From Lachnospiraceae bacterium NK4A144 (GTDB lineage Bacteria > Bacillota > Clostridia > Lachnospirales > Lachnospiraceae): a stretch of 64,000 nt of DNA. The stretch spans positions 62,001 to 126,000 of the forward strand of contig AUJT01000007.1 in assembly GCA_000424365.1 (NCBI GenBank), read 5' to 3'. A model generated the notes under the pieces. It worked only from the letters and a program-made list of their open reading frames with translations. It did no database searches and was not told where the DNA came from. Shown piece after piece: positions 8,719-17,525 of the stretch (position 1 is its first letter; each line of letters opens with the position of its first letter). The translations under genes and the position numbers were made by a program.

Positions 8719-9762
8719 ATGAAAAAAGTAGCAATTTACGGAACGGGTAAAGCGGCGCAGTATTTTGCTGAGCATCATGAGTTTTCGGGTGAAGAATTAC
8801 AGTATTATGTAGAAACGAAAAAGAAAAAAGAGTCGTTTCAAAATCATAATGTTATAGGGATAAGAGAGATAGATTTATCATTAGATGTAGTATATGTTGT
8901 TAATTCATACGTTGACACAGTTTTTGAAGCACTGAATAAAGGAGTTTCAAAGAATAAAATTGTTTTGTGTAATGAACCCTTATGTGACGAGTATATTATG
9001 CGAAATAATGGAATATTAGATATAAGGTATGATAAGCAATTTGCAGATGAATATGAAAAATATGTTGATCAAACAGAAAATCGTCCCAATTATGTTTTGA
9101 TTAGAACAATGAATAACCCTATCGACATTTTCAGATGTGAAAATGTGCAAAATATATTGGATCGGCGAGTTATCCTATCTGATGATTATTGCAGATACGG
9201 TGTTTTAAGACTACTCATTGATGAGATTATTTCCGGAAAAATTGAAGGAGAGATTGCGGAGTTAGGAGTATACCAAGGAGAGTTTGCACAATTCTTAAAT
9301 AAAATGTTTCCAAATAGAAAGTTATATCTCTTTGATACATTTGAAGGTTTTAATAATGATGATGTAGATAAAGAATTGAATTATAATTTTACATCTAAAG
9401 ACTGGTTTGACAGATGGGATAATTTTAAGAATACGAATCTTGAACTTGTTATGGGAAAAATGACTTATCCTGAACAGTGTGTTATCAGAAAGGGATATTT
9501 TCCTAATACGATACCTGATGAAGAATTGGAATTTGCTTTTGTTTCATTAGATTGTGATTTATATGAACCGATACTTGCAGGTCTGAGGTATTTTTATCCA
9601 AGGCTAAAAAAAGGCGGGTATATCATGATCCATGATTATAATCAAACAGCATATTTAAAAGGTGTAAAGCAGGCAGTAATAGATTTTGAAAGTGAAGTAG
9701 GTGAAATAATACCAAAGGTTCCTATAACAGATATTTGTGGATCGCTTGTTTTGTGCAAATAA
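8719..9762 (+). CDS. TylF/MycF-type O-methyltransferase with N-terminal nucleotide-binding-like domain
   Basis: The C-terminal two thirds match the TylF/MycF methyltransferase family: EIAELGVYQGEFAQFL (SAM-binding glycine motif with acidic start), LYLFDTFEGF, AFVSLDCDLYEPILAGL and GGYIMIHDYN. The Asp residues of LDCDLYEP and HDYN are the family's metal ligands. The N-terminal 100 residues begin KKVAIYGTGKAA, a Rossmann-like start seen in surface-polysaccharide modifying enzymes. The ATG at 8719 follows GGAGG; an in-frame TTG at 8701 lies inside the hairpin and is not preferred. Base composition is more AT-rich than flanking core genes, which suggests transfer. The acceptor is unknown, perhaps a glycan. 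Confidence 0.8.
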   Translation: MKKVAIYGTGKAAQYFAEHHEFSGEELQYYVETKKKKESFQNHNVIGIREIDLSLDVVYVVNSYVDTVFEALNKGVSKNKIVLCNEPLCDEYIMRNNGILDIRYDKQFADEYEKYVDQTENRPNYVLIRTMNNPIDIFRCENVQNILDRRVILSDDYCRYGVLRLLIDEIISGKIEGEIAELGVYQGEFAQFLNKMFPNRKLYLFDTFEGFNNDDVDKELNYNFTSKDWFDRWDNFKNTNLELVMGKMTYPEQCVIRKGYFPNTIPDEELEFAFVSLDCDLYEPILAGLRYFYPRLKKGGYIMIHDYNQTAYLKGVKQAVIDFESEVGEIIPKVPITDICGSLVLCK

Positions 9763-9807
9763 GCGTGTAATTATAAACAAAATCTTCGATAAACCAGATA
9801 GATACTT

Positions 9808-9846
9808 AAGGGCGGCAGGTCAATTATGGTCTGCTGCCCTGTTACT
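9808..9846 (+). terminator. Intrinsic terminator after the methyltransferase gene
   Basis: AGGGCGGCAG pairs with CTGCTGCCCT (one G-T pair) and is followed by a T-rich tail. Confidence 0.8.
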
Positions 9847-9884
9847 TTTTGGAGAGAAATGTTTGATGCATAAGGAGGTAAGAC

Positions 9885-10499
9885 GTGAGTGAGATGAAAA
9901 AGATATATGGTTATGGACGGGTTTCTACGCGTTCACAGAATTTAGATAGACAGCTTATTGCATTAAGGGAGTGTGGTGTTCCTGAGAAAAATATTTATCT
10001 TGATAAGTTATCAGGTAAAGATTTTGACAGACCGCAGTATAAAAAATTGTTAAAAAAACTGAATAGTGATTCCGTGCTTTTTGTTTTGTCTGTTGACAGA
10101 TTAGGCCGAAGCTATCGTGACCTTAGTAATCAGTGGAGAATTATCACAAAAGAGAAGGGGGCGGATGTTGTTGTACTGGATATGCCTATTTTGGATACGC
10201 GGCGTGATAAAAATTTGTTTGGGGTATTTATAAGTGACTTGATGTTGTCTCTTTTGTCGTATGTGGCGGAAATGGAATTTCAGGCAATTCATACGAGGCA
10301 GACAGAGGGTATTGCAGCGGCGCGAATTCGAGGTGTGAAATTCGGTCGACCTAAAAAGCCGCTTCCTAACAGTTTTTGTGATGTGTATAAAAAATGGAAA
10401 AGCGGAGAAATAACCGGAACAGAGGCTGCAAAACGGGTGAATATGCCTCTTTCGACCTTTAGATATAGGGCATCAACGTATGAAGAAAGAAATTCCTGA
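9885..10499 (+). CDS. Serine recombinase, resolvase/invertase type
   Basis: This 204-residue protein is a small serine recombinase. GYGRVSTRSQNLDRQ gives catalytic Ser14, VLSVDRLGRSYRDL gives the conserved Asp-Arg-x-x-Arg motif near residues 68-75, and a C-terminal helix-turn-helix (GEITGTEAAKRVNMPLSTFRYR, about 172-193) binds DNA. The GTG start has AAGGAGG ahead of it. The N-domain is complete and no key residue is missing. It sits beside a broken DNA methylase gene, as expected for a recombinase of a transposon or plasmid remnant. No inverted ends were found, so the element's borders are unknown. Confidence 0.88.
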   Translation: MSEMKKIYGYGRVSTRSQNLDRQLIALRECGVPEKNIYLDKLSGKDFDRPQYKKLLKKLNSDSVLFVLSVDRLGRSYRDLSNQWRIITKEKGADVVVLDMPILDTRRDKNLFGVFISDLMLSLLSYVAEMEFQAIHTRQTEGIAAARIRGVKFGRPKKPLPNSFCDVYKKWKSGEITGTEAAKRVNMPLSTFRYRASTYEERNS

Positions 10500-10532
10500 T
10501 ACAAAAAATCAGATGCAAAAAAGTCTACTATT

Positions 10533-11132
10533 TTGATGATTCTTATATATCAATATCATGGTGGCGACTACATTGAGGAAGACACCGGAGAGAAAAAGCA
10601 TTTTAATGGACAACTTTTTGATGCGGTTGTATTTGACGATTCGATAAAGGAGTTTCTGGCTCTTAAGAAGAAACTTGCGGATTATTTTGATGAGAAGAGT
10701 ATTGAAGACATTTTTGACTATATTCCACCGCAGAAGACAAATCAGATTTTTACTCCGAGGGATATAGTTAAAAAGATGGTTGATATGCTGGAAGAAGAAA
10801 ATCCGGGATGCTTTGACGATAAGGACAAGACATTTGTGGATTTGTATATGAAATCAGGTTTGTATATTACGGAGATTGTAAAGAGGCTTTATCAGAGTGC
10901 TGAGATGAAGAAACAGTTTCCGGATGACAAAGAACGTCTTGTACATATTTTTGCAAAGCAGGTTTATGGGCTTGCTCCGACAGAAATCATTTATAAGATC
11001 GCTACAAGTTATATCCTTGGATTTGCGGACGATACGGATGAATTAAAACATAATTTTAAGCAGCTAGATGCTTTGCCGTATGCAAAAGAAAGCACGCTTC
11101 AGAAAAAACTTGATGAAGTATTTGGAAGTTGA
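10533..11132 (+). pseudogene. Remnant of an adenine-specific DNA methylase / restriction enzyme
   Basis: The 199 codons resemble an internal piece of a large N6-adenine methylase-type restriction protein: NQIFTPRDIVKKMVDMLEEENPG is the family's Q-x-FTP motif, and FVDLYMKSGLYITEIVKRL stands where the SAM-binding D-P-x-x-G-x-G motif lies. The catalytic NPPY motif and the whole C-terminal target-recognition part are missing. The frame has no ribosome site and begins just after the recombinase stop. It is therefore read as a fragment cut at both ends. Homology is judged by motif only. Confidence 0.6.
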
Positions 11133-11153
11133 GTTGGAATATTGAATTTTGTT

Positions 11154-11186
11154 AAAGCCAGGCAGAAAAAATCTGTCTGGCTTTTT
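11154..11186 (+). terminator. Intrinsic terminator
   Basis: AGCCAGGCAG pairs with CTGTCTGGCT and is followed by a T run. Confidence 0.88.
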
Positions 11187-11210
11187 AGGTATCGGCATGT
11201 TTGTATACAA

Positions 11211-11226
11211 TGAAAGCGCTTTCTTA
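11211..11226. promoter_or_regulatory. LacI-type / cre-like operator upstream of the maltodextrin operon
   Basis: TGAAAGCGCTTTCTTA contains the perfect palindrome GAAAGCGCTTTC with a central CG, the form bound by LacI-family regulators (CcpA cre sites and MalR-type operators). It lies just ahead of the -35 box. The LacI-type gene at the end of the same operon is the likely ligand; CcpA is the alternative. Confidence 0.75.
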
Positions 11227-11234
11227 AACTTTCG

Positions 11235-11263
11235 TTGACCGTTTTCTTTCGCAGTGAAATAAT
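11235..11263 (+). promoter_or_regulatory. Promoter of the maltodextrin operon
   Basis: TTGACC (11235-11240) and AATAAT (11258-11263) are separated by 17 bp, each matching the sigma-A consensus at five of six positions. The first gene starts about 64 bases downstream. Confidence 0.7.
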
Positions 11264-11326
11264 GACCTCAACAGGGGACCCTAGAACAAAAAAATGACAG
11301 GTGGTAGTTTTAGTGGAGGTATAAAA

Positions 11327-12556
11327 GTGAAGAAGGTATTCTCTGTAGTATTTGCAGGAATTATGGCAGCAAGTCTCTGTGCATGTGGAAATCAGACAGG
11401 TAATGCTACGGCATCCGATGTTGCAGCTAAGGAAAATAATGGAGTGAAAGAACAGATCACACTCAGTGTTTGGGGTGCACAGGCAGATCAGGCGTTATTA
11501 AAAGAACTTTGTGAGAAGTTTGCGTCAGAACATCCTGAAAATGACTGGCAGTTTGATTATGGTGTAGTCGGAGAGGCAGATGCGCAGGCTCGTTATCTCG
11601 AAGATCCTGCTGCGGCAGCGGATGTTTTTTCATATCCGGATGATCAGATGACGACTCTTGTAGAAGCTGATGCGCTGTATGAAGTTACGAGAAATGCAGA
11701 TGAGATAAAGAGCGCAAATGTGCCGGCGTCTGTAGAGGCAGCAAGCTATGGCGGAACTCTTTATGGATATCCCATGACAGCAGACAATGGTTATCTTCTC
11801 TATTATGACAAGTCAGTTCTTTCAGAGAAAGATGTTGAGTCACTGGACGGAATCCTGGCAGCAGCAAATAAAGCAGGAAAAAAGGTACACATGGACGTAT
11901 CAAACGGATGGTATATAGCATCATTTTTCCTTGGAAACGGTTGTAAGCTGACAATCGATGAAAATGGAAAGCAGATCTGTGACTTTAATAATGAAAAAGG
12001 TTTGGAAGCAGCAGAAGCTATCAGGAAATTCTGTGACGATCCCGCATTTGTGACAGGTGATGACAGCGTTCTGCAGGGCGGCATCGGAGATGATATCTGC
12101 TGTGGTATCAGCGGACCGTGGGTTTCAGCAAGCGTAAAAGAAAAACTTGGCGACAACTACGCAGCTGCAAAGCTTCCTACATTTACCTGCGGAGGAAAAC
12201 AGGTACAGATGGGATCTTTCCTTGGATGTAAAGTTCTTGGTGTAAATACTCAGAGCGCACATCCTGTTGAAGCAATGGAACTTGCAGAATATCTTACAAA
12301 TGAAGAGTCTCAGGCACGAAGATTTGAAGTTCTGGGATATGGTCCGTCAAATGTTAAAGTCGCTGAGTCAGATGAAGTAGCAGCGGACGCAACCTTAAAG
12401 GCCCTTGCGGATCAGAGTAAGTATGCGATAAGTCAGCGTGTAAACGGAGCATACTGGACACCGGCAGAAGCATTCGGAGCAGAACTTGAGGGACATACAG
12501 GAAATGATCTTCAGGCAATGCTGGATCAGTTGGTAGAACAGGCAACAGCTGAATAA
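11327..12556 (+). CDS. Maltose/maltodextrin-type ABC substrate-binding lipoprotein
   Basis: This 409-residue protein starts with a lipoprotein signal (KKVFSVVFAGIMAASLCACG; the lipidated Cys is in the lipobox SLCAC). It continues as a family 1 extracellular solute-binding protein: ITLSVWGAQADQALLKEL, YGYPMTADNGYLLYYDK and a C-terminal AYWTPAEAFG stretch typical of MalE-like proteins. It would capture maltodextrins outside the membrane for the two permeases that follow. I chose the GTG at 11327, which follows GGAGG; the ATG at 11294 lies before that site. The maltodextrin assignment rests on the GH13 gene in the operon. Confidence 0.85.
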   Translation: MKKVFSVVFAGIMAASLCACGNQTGNATASDVAAKENNGVKEQITLSVWGAQADQALLKELCEKFASEHPENDWQFDYGVVGEADAQARYLEDPAAAADVFSYPDDQMTTLVEADALYEVTRNADEIKSANVPASVEAASYGGTLYGYPMTADNGYLLYYDKSVLSEKDVESLDGILAAANKAGKKVHMDVSNGWYIASFFLGNGCKLTIDENGKQICDFNNEKGLEAAEAIRKFCDDPAFVTGDDSVLQGGIGDDICCGISGPWVSASVKEKLGDNYAAAKLPTFTCGGKQVQMGSFLGCKVLGVNTQSAHPVEAMELAEYLTNEESQARRFEVLGYGPSNVKVAESDEVAADATLKALADQSKYAISQRVNGAYWTPAEAFGAELEGHTGNDLQAMLDQLVEQATAE

Positions 12557-12567
12557 AGGGCAAAAAA

Positions 12568-13818
12568 ATGATCATTCTTAATCTTATCTATATTTTAGCG
12601 GAAGTATTGATCGCCTGCTTCTTCTTTGGTTTTGGATTTAAGTATTTATCTCATTTCGGCACTTTGGGTGAGAATACGCAGCTTAAAGTCTGGAATGAAG
12701 AACTGCAGATCTACGAGCGTACTACCGGCGACAATTCCATGCTGATCCTTCTTTTTAGCGTTTTTACAATCGCGGCTCTGATACTTTTTATCTACATAAT
12801 GATCTTGCTTATAAAAAATGTACGTGCGATCGTTAAGCTTAGAAAAGAAGGAAAGCATGTAGCAACATTCAGAGAAGTTCTTCTCGATCTTTTGGATAAA
12901 AAATTTCACATAACACTACTTGCGGCACCGATGACAACTCTTGTATTGTTCACGGTCCTGCCGATAGTGTTTATGATACTCATTGCTTTTACAAATTTTG
13001 ACTCTGCTCATCAGCCCCCGGGAGAACTCTTTACATGGACAGGACTGACTAATGTAACAGATGTTTTTCTTGGGAATGTAACGAAGACCCACACCTTTTT
13101 CGGAATACTTGGATGGACCTTTGTATGGGCGATACTTGCGACATTTACGAATTATATTTTGGGAATGCTCCTTGCTATCGTGATAAACCATAAGCTCGTG
13201 AAGTTTAAGAAAATGTGGAGGACTCTTTTCATCATATCCATAGCGATCCCGCAGTTTGTGAGTCTCCTTCTCATTGCGAGAGCACTGGAACCTGCAGGTG
13301 CGATAAATGTGGCACTTATGAAAGCCGGCATCATTTCCGCACCGTTACCGTTCCTGTCAAATACGCTTCTTGCGAGGATATGCGTTGTTATCATAAATAT
13401 GTGGATCGGTATTCCGTATACGATGATGACATTCAGCGGAGTGCTGATGAACATTCCGGCGGAGCTGTATGAGAGCGCGGAAATAGACGGAGCAGGAGTG
13501 TTGCAGAGTTTTGTCAGCATCACGCTTCCGTATATGATATTTGTCACAGCTCCGGCGACCATTACGACTTTTGTTGCGAATATCAATAATTTTAATGTTA
13601 TCTACCTTCTTACCGGAGGCGGTCCGTTTGCCCTTGATTATTATCAGGCAGGAAAGACAGATCTTCTGGTGACATGGCTATATAAACTCACGGTAGACCA
13701 TCATGATTATGCGCTTGCATCCACCATCGGCATATTTATCTTTATGATAGTTTCCACGGTGTCACTTGCAGTATATAACCATACAGGGTCGGTTAAGAGG
13801 GAGGATATGTTTCAATGA
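12568..13818 (+). CDS. MalF-like ABC sugar permease
   Basis: This 416-residue integral membrane protein has an extra N-terminal pair of membrane segments (about residues 3-25 and 50-75), as in MalF, then the transporter core. Near residues 300-325 lies the EAA loop (PAELYESAEIDGAGVLQSFVSITLPYM), which contacts the ATPase. It should pair with the next gene to form the channel. It begins 11 bases after the binding-protein gene and overlaps the next gene by 4 bases, so it is clearly in an operon. No ATPase gene is present in the cluster. Confidence 0.9.
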   Translation: MIILNLIYILAEVLIACFFFGFGFKYLSHFGTLGENTQLKVWNEELQIYERTTGDNSMLILLFSVFTIAALILFIYIMILLIKNVRAIVKLRKEGKHVATFREVLLDLLDKKFHITLLAAPMTTLVLFTVLPIVFMILIAFTNFDSAHQPPGELFTWTGLTNVTDVFLGNVTKTHTFFGILGWTFVWAILATFTNYILGMLLAIVINHKLVKFKKMWRTLFIISIAIPQFVSLLLIARALEPAGAINVALMKAGIISAPLPFLSNTLLARICVVIINMWIGIPYTMMTFSGVLMNIPAELYESAEIDGAGVLQSFVSITLPYMIFVTAPATITTFVANINNFNVIYLLTGGGPFALDYYQAGKTDLLVTWLYKLTVDHHDYALASTIGIFIFMIVSTVSLAVYNHTGSVKREDMFQ

Positions 13819-14657
13819 GCAGGCACAAAAAAATGGTAAGCATTGGCTTACATACACTATTGACAGTCCTCGCAGTTATATGGCTGATCCCCGTTTTCTG
13901 GCTTTTGATATCATCCTTCAGGGCAGAAAAGGGCGCATATACGTCAAATCTGCTGCCGCAGAGGTTTACCTTTGATAACTATATCAGGCTCTTTACAGAC
14001 ACTAGGCTTTTTAACTTTCCCAGATGGTTTATGAATACGCTGTTTGTCGCTGTATGCAGTTGTATTATCACGACGCTCCTGACACTCATGGTCGCGTATG
14101 TGTATTCCAGGCTGCGTTTCAGATCCAGAAAAGGTCTTATGAATCTGTCGCTTATCCTTGGAATGTTTCCGGGATTTATGAGCATGATAGCTATTTATCA
14201 CTTTATGAAAGCGATAGGGCTTGATCAGACGCTGCTGGCACTGATACTGGTTTACTCAGGCGGTGCTGCGCTTAATTATTACATTGCAAAGGGATTTTTT
14301 GATACCATCCCGAAGTCTTTGGATGAGGCTGCGCGCATAGACGGAGCGAGCAGACATGTGATCTTTTGGAAGATAATTTTGCCAAATTCCAAACCTATCG
14401 TGGTCAATACTGCGATAAACGCATTTATCGCGCCATGGGTGGATTTCATCTTTGTATCAGTCATCATGAAGGATAATTACAATAACTATACGGTAGCAAA
14501 GGGTCTGTATACGATGGTTGATAAGGCAAATATATTTGAATACTATACGTCTTTCTGCGCAGGTGCAGTGTTGGTATCTATACCGATCGTATGTCTTTTT
14601 ATAAAAATTCAGAAGTATTATGTAGCCGGAGTGACTGCCGGTGCATCGAAAGGATAA
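13815..14657 (+). CDS. MalG-like ABC sugar permease
   Basis: This 280-residue permease has six predicted membrane segments and an EAA loop (PKSLDEAARIDGASRHVIFWKIILPNSKP, about residues 170-200). Its start overlaps the stop of the MalF-like gene in an ATGA arrangement, so translation is coupled. The two together form the membrane part of the importer. The energising ATPase must come from elsewhere, as with shared MsmK-type ATPases in other Firmicutes. Confidence 0.9.
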   Translation: MSRHKKMVSIGLHTLLTVLAVIWLIPVFWLLISSFRAEKGAYTSNLLPQRFTFDNYIRLFTDTRLFNFPRWFMNTLFVAVCSCIITTLLTLMVAYVYSRLRFRSRKGLMNLSLILGMFPGFMSMIAIYHFMKAIGLDQTLLALILVYSGGAALNYYIAKGFFDTIPKSLDEAARIDGASRHVIFWKIILPNSKPIVVNTAINAFIAPWVDFIFVSVIMKDNYNNYTVAKGLYTMVDKANIFEYYTSFCAGAVLVSIPIVCLFIKIQKYYVAGVTAGASKG

Positions 14658-14661
14658 TGTG

Positions 14662-16365
14662 ATGAATCGTTCAGCAATTTTTCATCGTCCGATGAGTGAA
14701 TATGCTCACGCAATGGATGAAGATCGATATATTTTCCGGCTGAGGGCGGAAAGAGATGATGTGAAAACATGCACATTTTATTTTGCAGACAGGGCGGAAA
14801 TATCTCCTGTACTGCACTTTTCACCTCTTCCGATGAAGAAGGTCAGAAGCGACAAGTACTATGATTACTTTGAAGTATTACTCAAAACCGAGTTTCAAAG
14901 GGTCGCATATTACTTTGAATTAGAGGACGGAAAAGAAAAAATCTATTATTACGGCGACTGTTTCAGTGATTCACCGGAGGCAGATAGTTTTGAATATTTT
15001 CAGCTTCCGTTTAATCTGCGTGCAGACAGGCTGATGATACCGGAATGGGTCAAGAATACCGTAGTCTACAATATTTTTCCGGATAGTTTTGCCAACGGAA
15101 AGCGGAAGATGGAGCCGAATGGCGGCTGCGTAGAATATAAAGGTGAAAAATGCAGTTCCTGGCGTGGCGGTACTATATCTGGTATCAGAGAAAATCTCGA
15201 CTATATAGCAGAGCTAGGATGCAACTGCATTTATCTTAATCCCTTCATGGTCGCAAATTCGTATCATAAGTATGATCTGATTGATTACTTACATGTGGAT
15301 CCTACGAGAGGAACTGATGATGATTTCAGGGATCTTGTGACAGAAGCACACAGAATGGGAATAAAGGTCATAATTGACGGTGTATTTAATCATGTGAGCT
15401 GGCGTCATCCCTTTTTTCAGGATGTTTTGAAGAAGGGGAAGGGTTCAGAATACTACGAATACTTTTATGATCTTCCGGAAAATCCCAAGTTCCCTGATAT
15501 GGGTGAACTTCCGGAATATATGTGCTTTGCATATGTAGCTGATATGCCAAAGACAAATACGGCAAATCAGAGATTGAAGGATTATTTCTGTGAAGTCGGG
15601 GCACATTGGATCAGAGAATATGACATTGATGGGTGGCGCCTTGATGTAGCAAATGAAGTGGACGATGCATTTTTGAGAGCATTCAGAGAGACCGTAAAGA
15701 GAGAAAAGAAGGATGCTCTGGTTATCGGTGAAGTCTGGGAAAACGCAAACCATTATATAAACGGAAATATGATGGACAGCGCCATGAACTATGATCTGCG
15801 ACGTTTTTGTGGACAATTTTTTGCGCACGAAAAGATCGATGCGGAAGAATTTGACGCGAGGATCACGAATCTTCTCATGAGAAATCCGAAGCAGGCCACC
15901 TTTGCCCAGTTAAATCTCCTGGACAGCCATGATGTGAGTCGTTTTATCACGGTGTGCGAGGAAGACAGAGACCGACTGGAACTGGCACTTTTATTCCAGA
16001 TGACTTTTGTTGGCATGCCATGCATTTTTTACGGAGATGAGAAGGGGATATCGGGTCAGAGCGAAGAAGAATACAGAAGCCCGATGGATTTTAACAAGGT
16101 CGATCCGTTAGAAGATATTTATAAGAAGTTTATCTCTCTAAGAAGAGATCATTCGTGTATCATGGACGGAGAATATGAGACAATACTTGCGGATGGAAAA
16201 GCATATGGATACAGGAGAAGCAATGATGACGAAAGCATCTATATTTATATGAATAATGGAGATGATCCGTTTCGTGTTCCGGTAAATGGGCACATACTGA
16301 CAAGTAAAAATCTTAAGGAAGGGGTACTCGGAAAAAAGGGTTACGTTGTTTGGTCAGCCGTGTAA
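14662..16365 (+). CDS. GH13 neopullulanase / cyclomaltodextrinase-type enzyme
   Basis: This 567-residue enzyme has an N-terminal beta domain (about 1-120) and a GH13 barrel. The catalytic residues are visible: Asp328 in DGWRLDVANEV (nucleophile), Glu357 in VIGEVWEN (acid/base) and Asp424 in LLDSHDVSRF. The N-terminal domain plus the missing signal peptide point to the GH13_20 group, cytoplasmic enzymes that cut imported maltodextrins or cyclodextrins. AAAGGA precedes the ATG at 14662; the frame is also open to a GTG at 14641 that lies inside the permease gene and is less likely. The gap to the permease stop is 4 bases. Confidence 0.88.
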   Translation: MNRSAIFHRPMSEYAHAMDEDRYIFRLRAERDDVKTCTFYFADRAEISPVLHFSPLPMKKVRSDKYYDYFEVLLKTEFQRVAYYFELEDGKEKIYYYGDCFSDSPEADSFEYFQLPFNLRADRLMIPEWVKNTVVYNIFPDSFANGKRKMEPNGGCVEYKGEKCSSWRGGTISGIRENLDYIAELGCNCIYLNPFMVANSYHKYDLIDYLHVDPTRGTDDDFRDLVTEAHRMGIKVIIDGVFNHVSWRHPFFQDVLKKGKGSEYYEYFYDLPENPKFPDMGELPEYMCFAYVADMPKTNTANQRLKDYFCEVGAHWIREYDIDGWRLDVANEVDDAFLRAFRETVKREKKDALVIGEVWENANHYINGNMMDSAMNYDLRRFCGQFFAHEKIDAEEFDARITNLLMRNPKQATFAQLNLLDSHDVSRFITVCEEDRDRLELALLFQMTFVGMPCIFYGDEKGISGQSEEEYRSPMDFNKVDPLEDIYKKFISLRRDHSCIMDGEYETILADGKAYGYRRSNDDESIYIYMNNGDDPFRVPVNGHILTSKNLKEGVLGKKGYVVWSAV

Positions 16366-16374
16366 AGGTGAGTT

Positions 16375-17373
16375 ATGTCTGCTACTATATATGATCTCGC
16401 GAAAGAGGCGGGGGTGTCGATATCGACAGTTTCAAAAGCTTTGAATGACAGTTATTCCATATCGGAAAAAACAAAGAAAAGAATACGTGAAATTGCTGAC
16501 AGCATGGGTTATCAGCCAAATGCCAGGGCGAGAAGCTTTGCAAGAAAGAAGAATGGTATAGTTATCTTTGCGGCTAATCTGTCACGTGGGATCGGTTTTG
16601 AAAATCCGCATTTGTTTGAGATTGTGACCGGACTAGACAGATATCTCGATGAGAGAGGATATTCTTTAGTATTAAAGCATGTGACGCGTGAAGATGCTCC
16701 GGTGCAGATAAAGGAACTCATGAACAGTGAGGAAGCGGATGGGATAATCCTGCACGCCGGGATACTTTCAAGACAGCTGGCATTTGTGCTTGGGAAGGAA
16801 GCGTATCCGCATCTGGTCATAGGAAAACCGGATTTTCCTAACACTCTTAGCTGGATCGATGTAAGTCATGAAGCTGCGGGACAGATAGCGGCGGATTATC
16901 TTCTTGATAAAGGATACAGAAGAATAGTATTTCTCATGGGAGACTCAAATGATGATCAGATTTCTTTGAGACGGCTTGACGGGATAAAAATAGCTTTTGA
17001 AGAGGAAGAACTGTCTATAGAGACCATAACCGGGATATGCGATTATGAAAAAAGTCGTGAAATAACGGAAACGATCCTTGAAAGAAAACGTATTCCTGAG
17101 GTGATCCTATGTACGAATAACTACCTTGCTCTTGGCTGCATACAAAGTATAAGAGCGAAAAACTTAAGTATTCCGAAGGATATAGCGCTGATGACCTTTG
17201 ATAATTACCCATTTTCCATGCTGGCGCAGCCTACTCTTACTGCGATAGAAGTGGATATGTATGAGATGGGCAATCAGGCGGCGCGATTTATCGTTCAAAG
17301 GATAAAAAAGCCCAATTTGCAGACCCAGTCCTTCTGTACGACTCCAATCCTCATAGAGAGAGAATCTACATAA
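16375..17373 (+). CDS. LacI-family transcriptional regulator (MalR-like)
   Basis: This 332-residue regulator has an N-terminal helix-turn-helix (ATIYDLAKEAGVSISTVSKALN, residues 3-24), the hinge helix region (MGYQPNARARSFARK) and a periplasmic-binding-protein-like sensor domain (about 60-330). It is the last gene of the maltodextrin operon, 9 bases after the GH13 gene. It most likely binds the palindrome at 11211-11226 and responds to maltose or maltodextrin. Autoregulation through the operon promoter is expected. The effector is inferred from context. Confidence 0.9.
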   Translation: MSATIYDLAKEAGVSISTVSKALNDSYSISEKTKKRIREIADSMGYQPNARARSFARKKNGIVIFAANLSRGIGFENPHLFEIVTGLDRYLDERGYSLVLKHVTREDAPVQIKELMNSEEADGIILHAGILSRQLAFVLGKEAYPHLVIGKPDFPNTLSWIDVSHEAAGQIAADYLLDKGYRRIVFLMGDSNDDQISLRRLDGIKIAFEEEELSIETITGICDYEKSREITETILERKRIPEVILCTNNYLALGCIQSIRAKNLSIPKDIALMTFDNYPFSMLAQPTLTAIEVDMYEMGNQAARFIVQRIKKPNLQTQSFCTTPILIEREST

Positions 17374-17375
17374 AC

Positions 17376-17422
17376 AAAAAGAGTGATATTAGATTTTTAG
17401 AAATCTGATGTCACTCTTTTTT
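17376..17422 (+). terminator. Terminator of the maltodextrin operon
   Basis: A long stem (AAAGAGTGATATTAGATTT with AAATCTGATGTCACTCTTT, containing one G-T pair and a mismatch) ends in a T run. Confidence 0.88.
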
Positions 17423-17525
17423 ATGCAAAAAAGTTTATTAGCAAGTTGAGAAAACGAGGCAAAAATTCCGATATCAGTTTATATAAAACATGACAGGGAA
17501 AAAATGTTTATGAAGGGGATTAACA

